Positions 20,861 through 32,090 of a DNA stretch of 64,000 nt are shown here, in pieces; the first letter of the stretch is position 1; each line of letters starts with the position of its first letter. The notes beneath the pieces are model-generated. The model ran no database searches and was not told where the DNA came from. It saw only the letters and a program-made list of their open reading frames with translations. The stretch is from Blasia pusilla (taxonomy: Eukaryota; Marchantiophyta; Marchantiopsida; Blasiales). The stretch lies in assembly GCA_050084515.1 (NCBI GenBank), contig CM114273.1, forward strand, positions 18,724,001 through 18,788,000. Reading direction: 5' to 3'. The position numbers and the translations under genes are program-made.

Positions 20861-22276
20861 AGAGGAAGAGAGGAGAGTCTCTCTTAAAAAAAAAAGGGCC
20901 AAATCCACCTCCTCTCTTCAAATTTTTTTGACATATTTGAAATTTTTGTTTGCTTTCAAATTCATGAAATCTTTAGAAGAGAGTAGGAAGTGGTCCACAT
21001 TCGGCCTAAAGAAACCTCTTTTTTCCAAGGGGGTGAAAAACAAGTAGACATCATAAGACCCATACAAACATTTTTCTATCACTCTCCATGCGAGCCTAAT
21101 TTTCTTCACATTGCTTGTCTCAGTCTACAATAAGTTGTGCCCAGGGGTATTTTTGTTGGAGGACCATTGGCAAATAATTTGACCAGAAGAAGCAATCTCA
21201 TCTCAATGAAAGGTTCAAATAAAGACTCTAACGATGGTCTCAATAGACTCCGGTGCTTTTCAAGGTTTAACTTCTCGAAATATTTGGTTGACATTATGGA
21301 TTGACATCTCTTCTTGCAAAAGAAAGGCACAAGGAAATGCCTGTAAATGTTTCATACATTATAGAAAACCATCAGCAACACAGTACCAAAATGAAAATTG
21401 TTGAGCTTCCCCCATTCCCATGTGACTCTAAAGTGTTAATGTGTCATGAGACCTCACCCGGATGCGCATCGGGTACGATGCCAACCTTTTTTTTTTTGCA
21501 AGGATTGTTGCCTGCATCATGGTCTCCCCTGAATTGCCCCATAATGAATGGTGTTTGCTCAAGACCAACTTTGTGAAATGTGAACATACGAGATGATAAT
21601 TGAACCAAAATATTGTTAGCTGTCTGGAGTAAAGAGGAACTGATGTCCCTTCATTCAGATCCTAAATCTGAGAAGCTGCACCCCTCCCAATCCGTCCGAA
21701 TTTTACAGGTTGCAACTCTTGCAACCCGTCGGAATCAGATGGCTTGCATCCCTTGCAAGCAAGCTCACCATAACAAAGGGAAGATTTTGAGAAGTGATTC
21801 CATTCCACCCTGCACCCACAAAAATCCAACAGGTTGGGAATCCAAAATGGCAATCCGACAGATAGTAGGAATCCAGCACGTCTTAGAGAAGAAAAGAAGC
21901 CTACGACTGGTTTGACGATACTAGGGGAACGAGCCAAAAGTGAAGAAGCCCGCCACAATGCCTCAGAAGTTGGTCTCACAGGGAAAGAGGGACATCACTC
22001 AAGCAGCCAACCTGTCGGAATCTGACAGCTTGCCTGGAAATGGTTAAAAAGTTGCAGTGGTCAAAAAGTGAAAAGTTGCAACCCGTCGGAATCAGACAGG
22101 TTGCAAAATAAACATTCTGAGTAGCTAGACGAACACAATCGACAAGTCCAAAAAAAATATTCAGCAAACTTTTACAAACACCATTATCGTTTGAAAAATC
22201 TTGTCCTTTATTACATTCAAAGGAAGCTCGGAAATGTACATTTGATCTAGTCTATGATTTCTTCAACCTCGTCATC
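20838..22276. repeat. Tail of palindrome unit 1, duplicated at 61487-64000
   Basis: Noncoding tail with palindromes near 22010 and 22077. It is repeated at 61487-61907 plus 63301-64000, where a solo LTR interrupts it. Here the target TGTTTGCTCAAGACCAAC (about 21551) is uninterrupted. No gene seen. Confidence 0.85.
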
Positions 22277-22965
22277 TACAAATTTACTCCTAACTCTCCT
22301 AGGTTCCTGTACAAAAGGAATATCCTGGGATACAAGTGGCTCCTCTGGCCGATTGTAGACAGGGATAAAAAATGTTGGCGAATTCGAGAGCCTTGGCCCC
22401 CCCTAGGTACACCATAACGGTCCCATGTAATCTGATTTGAGTCCCACCGCCTTCCTTGGCAGTATATCTTGTACGCTCTGCAAGGTGACACCCATCCAGT
22501 ATCAATATGTGCTCCGTCCTTGGAAACACCATCATGGCAATCCGACAGGTAGTAGGAATCCAGCACGTCTTAGAGAAGAGAAGAAGCCTACGACTTGTTT
22601 GACGATACTAGGGGAAGGAGCCAAAAAGAAGAAGCCCGCCAGAATGCCTCTAAAGTTGGACTTATAAGGAAAGAGTCCGATCACTCACGCAGCCAACCTG
22701 TCGGAATCTGACAGGTTGCTTGGAAGTGGTTAAAAAGGTGCAGTGGTCAAAAAGTGAAAAGTTGCAACCCGTGGGAATCCGACGGGTTGCAAAATAAACT
22801 GTCGGAGTACATAGACGATCACAATCGACAAGACCAAAAAAGATATTTAGCAAAATTTTACAAACACCATCATCGTTCGAAAAAATATTGTCCTTTATTA
22901 CATCCGAAGGAAGCTCGGAACTGTACATTTGATCTATTCTATGAATTCTTCTGCCTCGTCATCAA
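21846..22965. repeat. Direct repeat pair of about 430 bp
   Basis: 21846-22276 and 22535-22965 are direct copies, both starting near GGCAATCCGACAG and ending near CTCGTCATC; each contains two palindromes. A third copy is at about 63598-64000. Between them on the minus strand lies the SKDGAHIDTGWVSP block. Confidence 0.85.
22281..22566 (-). pseudogene. Tail fragment, minus-strand copy of the SKDGAHIDTGWVSP block
   Basis: Encodes SKDGAHIDTGWVSPCRAYK and RRWDSNQITWDRYG. After a shift of frame it ends IPFVQEPRRVRSKF and an acidic VDDEVEEIID stop. It lies between the two direct repeats. Family unknown. Confidence 0.45.
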
Positions 22966-23020
22966 ATAAATCCCTACTCCAAAACGCTGCAATCAAGCTG
23001 GGTCCTTGAGTTCTTTGAAC

Positions 23021-24730
23021 TCACTTGTCTTCGTCCAAGAGCTCTTCCAGAATTATTGTCGGCCTTGCCCTCCCGATTTTTGGAATCGTGGGAAGTGACG
23101 ATGGTGTCACTACCAATGGTGGGATTGAAATCGGAGCTCTCGGCTTTAGAGGAGAGCTTGGAACTAGCCTGTCATAATCTGCCTTTGCCTCTTTGCAAAG
23201 GTCAAAGAGTTCCTACCTTCCCTCAAGGCAGAGAATGTTCCTGCCACTCTGCCAGGCGCCTCTGATACTCGCCCCTGCAAGGCCCACTAAGTCGAACACC
23301 AAGTCACCCGGCCTTGAGCAGAGCTCAATGAGGGTTTGCATCAAGGCTGGCGACTTTTCCCTTCCTCCAAGTAAGGGGGTACCGTCTTGCATGTAAATTC
23401 CCGGGGGGAATTGTATAAACTATCTAAGCTGTACCCATTGGAGCATGGATCCATTGGATCCAAGATCTGAAACACTGGAAGTTGTGCTCGGGCAAAACAA
23501 AGCAGTAAACAAAGGAGTGGTCCATCTGTAAAGAAGTAGGTTGGAAACAATGTCAGCAACAAGAAAGAGCTACTTGACCGCTAGTCTACTCTCACTATGG
23601 TGACACAATGTACAACATGTCCCCAAAGAACTTTGCTTAACCCGAGAGAACTTCGTTGTAGTCCTAACATTAGAGCAACCTGTCGGAGTCCGAAGGGTTG
23701 TTCTACAAGTGTTAGTGATTTTTTTTGCCATGAGCAACCCGTCGGAAGCCGACAGGTTGCAGGCTTAGAGCAGCCCATGGTTGGCTAAGAGCAACCCGTC
23801 GCTTTCCGACAGGTTGCATTATTCCAGAAACACAAGGAAAAGCATAAGCACTTGCAACTTGTCGAGTTCCGAGGGGTTGCATTCACCCAATGGAGACTTG
23901 TGGTAAATTTGCAACCCGTCGCTTTTAGACGGATTGCAATACTGTAGTCACCAGCTCAGACAATCCGACGGGTTGCATGCAGAGATGAAACCCATTGGAG
24001 CAAGACAAATTGTGTATGGATTTAGAGCCCTTACTTTGATTTGACTCGTCGCCAATTGGAGTGGGAACTCGTTCTTGATGACCCACGTTTGCAGCATCCT
24101 CCACTTCAGCGACCTCTTCACGCACTGCAGGTTGAAGAGCTCGTCCTTGCTCCCTCCAATCAAGACCAAGAAACAGCCCCTGTCACTGAGATAAGCGTCT
24201 GCAAAGGTAAATAGGAGCGCGATCTGGTCATAGGTAAGAGGGACATTCCAGTCTAGGACACTGTGAGACAGATTGTCGTCCCACAAGCGCAACCTAGAGG
24301 GCAAATCAGCCACAAGGAAATCCACCGCCACCTCCTCAACCTTCCCATCAACCGTCCAGGGAGCGTGCCCGTTTCGTTGAAGCTTCCGTCCCAGCATTTT
24401 CAGTTTGTCGATGGCCGGTGTCGACGCTTGGGAACTGAAACTTTGCAGCTCATCCAGAAGATTCGGGAAGTGAATGATGACGGTTGTCCGGGTCGTTGTT
24501 TTTCTATGTCTTCCCAAGGATGATGGAGAGTATTCCACATCATTATTTGCTGCATTGGCCGAACGAGGCCCTGGAGATGGTGACGCAGGAGTCCATATGG
24601 ACTTGGGAGTGAAGCTCCCAAGTCCATAATCATTGTTCCCAAATATGCCTCCTCCTCGACAGCGCAGTTACTTTCAGTGCACGATGAGTCGCCTTGCTGA
24701 TGTCGCGATGAGTCCCCTTGATGAGTCGCT
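23021..24730 (-). pseudogene. Methyltransferase-like gene, unit 2 (no ParB domain)
   Basis: On the minus strand a short start region (FTPKSIWTPASPSPGPRS at about 24620-24570) runs directly into VEYSPSSLGRHRK and the methyltransferase block. Motif IV reads DFLVADLPSRLRLW, then DWNVPLTYDQIALLFTFA and GCFLVLIGGS; a GTAAGG donor lies at 24034. After an intron, exon D (23527-23021) keeps the frame across REKSPALMQTLIELC and RPGDLVFDLVGLAGASIRGA and ends in ELLDEDK. One TAG follows LEGR. The coiled coil, ParB domain and middle region of unit 1 are absent, so this is a shortened derivative. Confidence 0.65.
23528..24034 (-). repeat. Palindrome-rich intron of unit 2 methyltransferase gene
   Basis: About seven palindromes at 23675-23980, for example 23735-23761 with centre AAG. 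Equivalent in position to the intron 19502-20170 of unit 1, in inverted orientation. Confidence 0.75.
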
Positions 24731-24870
24731 CGAATCGTCTCGCGATCGTTTGCTCGAATTATCTCGCAATGAGTCGCTGTGTAAAGCGCCCCTTGGTATC
24801 TGGTAAGCTGCTCCGCGGAAGAGCAATCGAGATCGCGAAATGAAAAACCGGAAATGAGCAAACCCTCGCC

Positions 24871-24878
24871 TATTTATA
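24871..24878 (-). promoter_or_regulatory. TATA box of unit 2 methyltransferase gene
   Basis: TATAAATA on the minus strand in the context AAAGTATAAATAGG, between the gene and palindrome array 2. Matches 14315-14322. Confidence 0.65.
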
Positions 24879-25052
24879 CTTTCCGAGCCGTTGGGCTTAT
24901 CGTTGGGTCGTACCGTCGTTCTGACGGCGATGTGTCGGCTGTTATGGAAGTCTGGACGTGAAAACCACCAACTCGACGTCTTTGATGAGTTGCACGCTTC
25001 CCGCGGGTTGCAGGCATCGGTCCTCCTCAGGTTAAAAAGCTGAGCTATCCTG

Positions 25053-25613
25053 GCAACCCGTCGGAGACCGACAGGTTGCGCGCCTCCGCTGTCTTCGAGC
25101 AAGAACGCGAGGTACCCGCGCAACCCGTCGGAGACCGGGGGGTTGCACGCTTCCCTTGTCTTGGGATAACAAGGCGGGGTACCCGCGCAACTCGTCGGAG
25201 GCCGACGGGTTGCACATTTCCTTCATGTAAGCGTGACAAGGCAAAGCACTTGCGCAACCCATCGGAGGTTGACGGGTTGTAAGCTTCCCTCATCTTGGGA
25301 TAACGAGGCGGGGTACCCGCGCAACTCGTCGAAGGTCGACCAGTTGCACGCTTCCTTCATGTAAGCGTTACAAGGCGAGGCACTTGCGCAACCTGTCGGA
25401 GGCCGACGGGTTGCACCCTTCCCTCATCTTGGGATAACAAGGCGGGGTACCCGTGCAACTCATCGGAGGCCGACCGGTCGCACGCTTCCTTCATGTAAGC
25501 TTACAAGGCAAGGCACTTGTGCAACCCGTCGGAGGCCGACGGGTTGCACGCTTCCCTCATCTTGGGGTAATAGGCGAGGTACTTGGGCAACCCGTCGGTT
25601 ACCGACAAGTTGC
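25053..25613. repeat. Palindrome array 2: 9 units, 66-67 bp period
   Basis: Palindrome starts at 25053, 25120, 25187, 25254, 25321, 25388, 25455, 25521 and 25587, giving steps of 67, 67, 67, 67, 67, 67, 66 and 66. From 25147 on, two spacer types alternate: one contains CATCTTGGGATAAC and GGTACCCGC, the other TTCATGTAAGCG and GGCACTTGC, so the higher-order unit is 134 bp. The copy at 25521-25547 has perfect 12-bp arms around AGG. The array separates unit 2's divergent genes. Confidence 0.92.
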
Positions 25614-25639
25614 ACGCTCTTCTATCCCTCGGGTAACAA

Positions 25640-28403
25640 TACGACAACGCATAGTTCCGAGGTCAATACGTCGCAATTCGCCCCCCAAGAATGGAGCAAC
25701 TCCATATGAGGTCGGTGCCACCATACCGCCGGGAGGCCATCGATGTCCTCATTGTCAAGCATCCCCTTTCTGCGTTGGAGCGTGTCCTGCATACATATTT
25801 TTCATTGTCCACAACTTGGGATCCACGTCAGAGTACACAAGGTTGGTAGTTCATGTTGGCTCCCACACTCATCCTGTGACTGATGCAATTCAAAGACACA
25901 TCTAGGAGGATGTGGCGAAGAAAGTGGCCGAGGTCTACAGAAACTCTCCGGGTTCTAAGCCCGGAGTGATCAAGTTAACAACAACATCATAAATTTGTGA
26001 ACAAGTGCTTGGAATCCTTGGATAGGGCGAGATCACTGCTGCTGAGGAGAAACAACTTTGGGAAAATCTCGCATTTCTTGCTGATCCTGAATGCTTCCAG
26101 AATTTGCTGCGTCAAATACGTGTATTGGATGGAAAGACGGCCGAAATGGATGCCATTGCAAGAATCAAGGCCAGCTTCTAATTTCCATTCATTCAGAGAT
26201 GGCAGTTCATGGGCCAGGGAGGTGAAGGATCCATGGCCTATGTCTTCAAAATGGCAACAGTTTATGACCTGGTACACCAAATCTTGCATCAAGGAGAATA
26301 AGAGGACAGAGCATGTCACTCTACTCCAACGCTGCAAGGACAGAAAAACCTTGAAATAGGCCATGGAATGCCAAGAAGAACTTCATGGGTGGTGGAGGAA
26401 ACATGCGATTGAGGGGAAGTACAAAGAGTTATGCTCTTGGCTCAGTTGGTGGACTATACGAATGAGACAATGGGGAAACTTCATGCGGGAGGTGAGTTCA
26501 CTAATTTGTCTCGTCGAGCTCATGCTGAAATTTTTTTGAAGAGTTCCAGCTAAAGTTGAGAAGCGTGGGCTCTATAGGGATTTCAAACCGAAAAAACCAA
26601 CCAACTTGTTGGATGCAACAGGTTGCCTGAGTGTCCAACCAGTCGGAAACCGACGGGTTCCAAGTCGCATGGCAAAATTTACTTGCACCCGTCGGAATCG
26701 GACGGGTTGACGGGTTACGTGAGTGTGCAACCAGTCGGAAACCGACGGGTTGCAAGTCGCATGGCCAAATTTACTTGCAACCTGTCGGAATCGGATGGGT
26801 TGTACTAGGTGGTTCCTAGGTGTTGCAACACGGCAAGAATCGACAAGGAGGTGAGTTCACTAATTTGTCTTGTCGAGCTCATGCTGAAATTTTTTTGAAG
26901 AGTTGCAACTAAAGTTGAGAAGCGTGGGCTCTATAGGGATTTCAAATCGAAAAAACCAACCAACTTGTTGGATGCAACAGGTTGCCTGAGTGTGCAACCA
27001 GTCGAAAACCGACGGGTTGCAAGTCGCATGGCAAAATTTACTTGCAACCCGTCGGAATCGGACGGGTTGACGGGTTACGTGAGTGTGCAACCAGTCGGAA
27101 ACCGACGGGTTGCAAGTCGCATGGCCAAATTTACTTGCAACCTGTCGGAATCGGATGGGTTGTACTAGGTGGTTCCTAGGTGTTGCAACACGTCAAGAAT
27201 CGACAAGGAGGTGAGTTCACTAATTTGTCTCGTCGAGCTCATGCTGAAAATTATTTGAAGAGTTGCAACTAAAGTTGAGAAGCGTGGGCTCTATAGGGAT
27301 TTCAAACCGAAAAAACCAACCAACTTGTTGGATGCAACAGGTTTCCTGAGTGTGCAACCAGTCAGAAACCGACGGGTTGCAAGTCGCATGGCAAAATTTA
27401 CTTGCAACCCTTCAGAATCAGACGGGTTGACGGGTTACGTGAGTGTGCAACTAGTCGGAAACCGACGGGTTGCAAGTCGCATGGCCAAATTTACTTGCAA
27501 CCCGTCCGAATCGGATGGGTTGCACTAGGTGGTTCCTTGGTGTTGCAACACATCAAGAATCGACAGGTCACAGAGTCGTTCATGGGATGCCTCGGCCTTG
27601 CAACTCGTCTGGTTCCGACAGGTAGCTTATTTCTTTGACTTATGAGCTATTTTTGCTCCCTTCTCACATTGGGGTCGTTGCAGGGATTGAACATTCATGA
27701 AAATGCCCTTTGCCCCAACACAAGTGGAGGAGAAAGTGTTCATTCCTCCTGGAGGTCGTCACAAGCATGCCAAAGAATTTCACTTGTGGAGTCATGCCAA
27801 CAAGACCAGGCAAGAGCAATGCTATAGTCTGCAGCATCCCATATCTTCTTCACAAAAGGCATAACAAAAGGAAGGGGGCCTTCAATCTACAAGCTCTATG
27901 TCAAGGCAGCTGTGAGATCTAGTGATGAGAAACTCTATGTGGAAGCCTTCAACCGGTGCGTAGCAGGAACTCCCCTCGAGCAAGACGTACACATTGGTGG
28001 GGATATTTGTGGGCGCGTTTCAAGACGTCCCATACAGATGGTGGTAGAGTAGTCCGAGCGAGACTCGTGGAGACCAGATAAGTATCTTGACTTCATGCAA
28101 GTGAAGAGGCAGCATCAAGGAACGAACCCGGTGATTGATTTGGATGAGGAAATTATGCCGCCCAAGTATTTGGGGACCCCAGATTGCTCCCAAATCCGTG
28201 ATGGAGTAACTTCTCGAAAATCAGTGAATGTTTTATTTCAAAAGCCCTCCGTTGCTGGAAGTTCGCTACATCTGGTCGTTCGGGTGGTTCAACAATATGA
28301 GATTCCGGTCATGGAAGTGGATTGCAACCTGAAACAGTGGCATATATCTCGGAGCAACCTTGGACGAGGACCCACTTGCAGGGCAGGATCTGATGGCATT
28401 AGG
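25640..28403 (+). pseudogene. MULE-like transposase gene, unit 2 (5'- and 3'-truncated)
   Basis: The exon begins mid-protein (VNTSQFAP-like) directly after array 2, so about 350 N-terminal codons found in unit 1 are gone. It contains HRCPHCQ, VHVGSHTHPVTDAIQ, LDGKTAEMDAI, then a deletion of the catalytic middle (the join is near 26250) into TWYTKSCIKENKRTEHV and WLSWWTIRMRQWGN. Donor GTGAGT at 26493; acceptor GTTGCAG ends at 27683. The last exon runs to 28403, where a retroelement fragment cuts it. Without the GFMADNA block it cannot encode an active transposase. Confidence 0.6.
26488..27567 (+). repeat. Intron segment tandemly triplicated, 359-360 bp period
   Basis: GGAGGTGAGTTCAC recurs at 26488, 26847 and 27207. 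Each unit carries four palindromic or half-palindromic copies, so the splice donor GTGAGT itself is present three times. Centres AAA and AAT dominate. Confidence 0.92.
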
Positions 28404-29480
28404 AGACCTTTACTATTGACGGAGCGCCATAGTCGTTATGTGTTGGTGATGGTCGAGCACTTCTCGAAGTGGATAGAGTTGGTTGTATTGTCTGACAAAG
28501 GGAGTGAGGGAGTAGCATTTTTCTTCCTAGATTCGAGTGGTGAGTCATTACGGCGTACTAGATGAGGTGTTGACAGACCAAGGTACGGAGTTTTGCGGAG
28601 AGTTTTAGGCCTTGAGTGATCAGGCGCTTATCGGCCACCACACCACTTTGGGAGATCATCCTGAGGCGGATGGACTAGCAAAAAGGGTTGTGTAGACGGT
28701 GAAGAGAGATTTATGCAAGTATGGCTTGCAGAAAGGTCATCTAGGAGATTGGGACCTCTAGTTGTTGTGGTTGGCGATGGGGTACAGATTCGGCAGAAAG
28801 GCATCCTTAGCGTCTTTCTCATCATACTTGCTGCTTTATGGCCGCGAGCCGGATTAACCTACGGCCATTGGTCAAGATATTGGTGAGGTATTGAACCTTG
28901 ATGACCCTGATGTATGGATGCGAGCATGTTCTCAGAGGGTTGAGTTGTTTTGGAGATTGATGCCCATGGCGTTTGAGAACTTGACGATTGCGTAGAATCG
29001 GGATACGTTAAGATATGTGACTATTCGGGGAGGTGGTTATCGACCTACTATCCGGAGGTTTCGTCAAGGAGATTATGTATACTTGTAGTAGACGGCATCC
29101 ACGACGTTGGATATGACTACAGGGCGCAGTATCTTGCGGATGCGTGAGATTTCGCCATCTGGTGTTCTCTTATTGGTGGGACACGATAGTATGGTTTGGA
29201 AGGATCATGAATGTATCTATGCGCCATGTCACTTTCCTAACATTGAAGATACAATTGATCCGAGCTTAGCATAGTTCCTACAAGCTTGTGATGTATGTTG
29301 TGCGGTTCCGCCCTCGTGCAGCCACCATGCTAGTCTATGATGGATGTTTGAGAGGATGGCATATGGTATGTCTGACGCCAACTCTCAGTAGGGTTCCATC
29401 GAGACGATGGATGTGCCCCAAATATACATAAAGTAGGTAGTTCTAGATTCCAACTTGTATCTGTGACATGGATGACAAGA
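28404..29480 (+). pseudogene. Integrase-to-PHD fragment of retrotransposon family B
   Basis: Begins abruptly with TERHSRYVLVMVEHFSKW, the integrase core seen on the minus strand at about 53400. It continues through the C-terminal region to a finger-like segment TMLVYDGCLRGWHMVCL at about 29320-29420. Stops are frequent. After it the 3' noncoding motif CTGGAGTTAGAGGGACC matches 52230-52250. The fragment truncates the transposase unit 2. Confidence 0.8.
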
Positions 29481-29689
29481 AGGCGACTAATGATGGGGCC
29501 ACATGAGCACCCATCCTTTTTGCTCTTAGCGTCCGAGAGATGTATGTCATGGTAGGTAGGGATAGATGGCTATCTGGAGTTAGAGGGACCTAACCACCAA
29601 GGTTGCACGGAAACGGACAAGTCCGAACATGACCACGGACATGGAAAACCGGTCACGAGCACGGGTTTTTTTTGGCGCACGCGGGCAGA

Positions 29690-29790
29690 CATCATATACC
29701 TAGCAACAAAGTGCTGAACGTGAGTCTGCATGCCTCGCCACCAATATTGTATCTAGAGCAAGCTATACGTTCGCTTCACTCCAAAATGAC
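29690..29790 (-). pseudogene. Short integrase zinc-binding fragment of family B
   Basis: The plus-strand string CGCCACCAATATTG and its surroundings match 53520-53600, so this is a minus-oriented piece in a region otherwise carrying plus-oriented pieces. It indicates rearrangement. Confidence 0.65.
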
Positions 29791-29799
29791 ATGTCACGT

Positions 29800-32090
29800 C
29801 TCTTAGGATAGATTGACGAGATCTAATAGAGCGCCTTTAGAGATACTAGAGGACAGCCTCAGGAGGTCAAGGATGACTTGCTGAGGCCACGCGTCACCTT
29901 AGAGAGCAGGTTTCCCCTTCGTTTCGGCTCATTTGGAGCCATATAGAGAAACTAACTATTTTGGATAAGTTTCCATTTGCAATTTAGCTGACTTCCCACT
30001 TTGGGAAATGGTCCTTGATCTGTTGTAGCAGGTCAAGAGCCAAGGAGGTGACCTATGAGCATAAGTTACCGTGGAGAGGGCTTTTTAGAGGGAAGGGGGT
30101 ATACCTCCAAGAGAGAGTTTGAGAGCTCATTCTCTCTTTGTTGAACCTCTTGGCATGAGGCAACGGAGATATGGTCCTCCTTGCCTTGTGTGTGTAACCC
30201 AAGCCTCTCATTAGGAGAGAGAGAGAATGCATACCATGCGAGAGCTTGTTGATGGAGAGATTTGATCGATTTGCAAAGAGAGAATCATGGAGTGAGAGAG
30301 CTTCAATAGAGGAGCTTGCTAGTCACTCGCTGTTGGTGCAAGTTGGGGACCATGTTTCCCACGCAACGGCTCATGGGAGTGCTCACCGAAGCAAGAGCGC
30401 TTGATTTTGCTATTTTCTTTGTCAATTGTTTGTACGAGGTAGTGCCGCGCGAAAGCGTTGCTCAATTTTCATTAAAGATTGAGTATGGGGGCGGATTTCT
30501 CCATGGCAATGCGAGAGCACTAAGTAGCTTGCTGATTGATGTTCTCATAGGTTTTCTATTTTCGTTGGGAGAAACCAACGTTGCTGAAATTTGTGTAAGA
30601 GAGCAGATTGAAGGGCTTTGCGACAGTCCCCTTAAATTTTTGTTGGAATATCCAATAGAATAGAAAAATTTAAGTTCATCGTAAGTCGAGAAGCTGTGCA
30701 TGCTGTGGAACAAACGGTGCGCAATTTGGAGCTACAAGCAGAAAGTTATGGCCAATTTTGCAAATTGCCATAGCTAGATGATTTTTAGGATAAAAATTAT
30801 CAAACCCTAAACCAGCCCTTGCCGTCGGCATCACCGTTGTCGTATAGTAAAATCATCCAATTTGTAAACTCCTCTCTCATTAAGTATTAGAGAGAGTTTT
30901 ATTAGTATTAAGTAAATTAGCTTAGAAAAAGAAATGTTTTATGTTTAAACTTCTTTATGGTGCCACTTTTATGCGGGCCCAATTTTAGGGAAAAAGGTAA
31001 TAAATGAGACATGGGATTATAAAAGTAAAGTAGTAGGATTGGTGCATTAATGAAAGAAAAGAAAAAGTAATCTTGGTTGGTGGCTAGGGTAGTTGGGGTA
31101 ATTTGGAAGATATGAAGTGAGTAAAGGAGGATATTTTGCAATAGATAAGAGATAATCTACTTGTGTTAAAATGTGATTGGCTAAGCCTTGAGAGGAAGCC
31201 ATGCGGCACAAGATAAGATAAGCTATATTTTATACTTTTGTGAATCCCTTGTGAGTATACAAAGAGGAGGGACCTTCAAGAGTTCATCACCTTCTACTTC
31301 ATTTCTTGAGTTTTTGTGTTGGCATTGGGCTTGCTTGCTCTTCCAATGAGAGTGGATTATCCTTATTGGGAGAATAACTTGAACATGGTCTATTCTTCAA
31401 GAGGTTCTAGAGTGTGGTATGTGTGGAGATGAGAGACTTGTCATCTTAGGGGAGTTTAGTCATAGTAGAGATAGTGGATGGTTTTGGCTTGTTAGTTTCC
31501 CAATGAGAGTGGATTACCCCTCTTGGGAGAGAAACTCCGCCAAAATCCATTCTTGAGGAGAGTAGAAGATGCTCGTCAAGTATGGATAGGGATGGAGCAC
31601 AAGAAGATCCTCGTGCTCCACCCCTTTGTAGATTGGCAGTGGTTTACTTGCTATCTAGTTTACCATTTTGGGGAGGCATTCATGAACCATGTCATACAAT
31701 CTCCAACTCCGGTGATTCTTCCTATTGTCACGTATGGGAGGACATGGGATTGTATATTGTATGTTCTTATATAGTGATGCATGGATGTTAATAGGCCTGC
31801 TCGGATAGGGTTTAACACTGGTTGTCATATATTTCTTGTCTACAAGCGTAAAGTAGTTTACATGGACTTTATAGTTAGGAATTTTGGTATTCGATGTCAT
31901 GAAGAAGTGATCGTCTCGGCACTACCATTCGTGATTCATGTCGTGAGAGAATGGAGGGTTTATATAATAATTCTGTATTGAAAAAAAGGAACTTCTTATA
32001 GAGTTCACCTTGCATCAACCACGTGTGCCGCAACTAGAAGGTCGGCCCTTACTCGAAGAAAAGCTCTCGACACGACAACGTGGCAATTGG
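29800..32090. other. Region without a recognisable gene
   Basis: Mostly AT-rich noncoding DNA. A 115-codon plus frame (30316-30663) has no family. 31325-31545 contains two copies of a CAATGAGAGTGGATTA...TTGGGAGA sequence (31345 and 31502). 30040-30130 resembles, in inverse orientation, the LTR-like DNA at about 50270-50310, so part may be degraded LTR. Confidence 0.4.

Noticed and set aside
26623-27638. Short ORFs reading CATSRKPTGCKSHG-type peptides
   Set aside because: They are translations of the triplicated palindrome intron in several frames.
30316-30663. 115-codon ORF as a gene
   Set aside because: No family, no splice context, and the area is a patchwork of degraded repeats.
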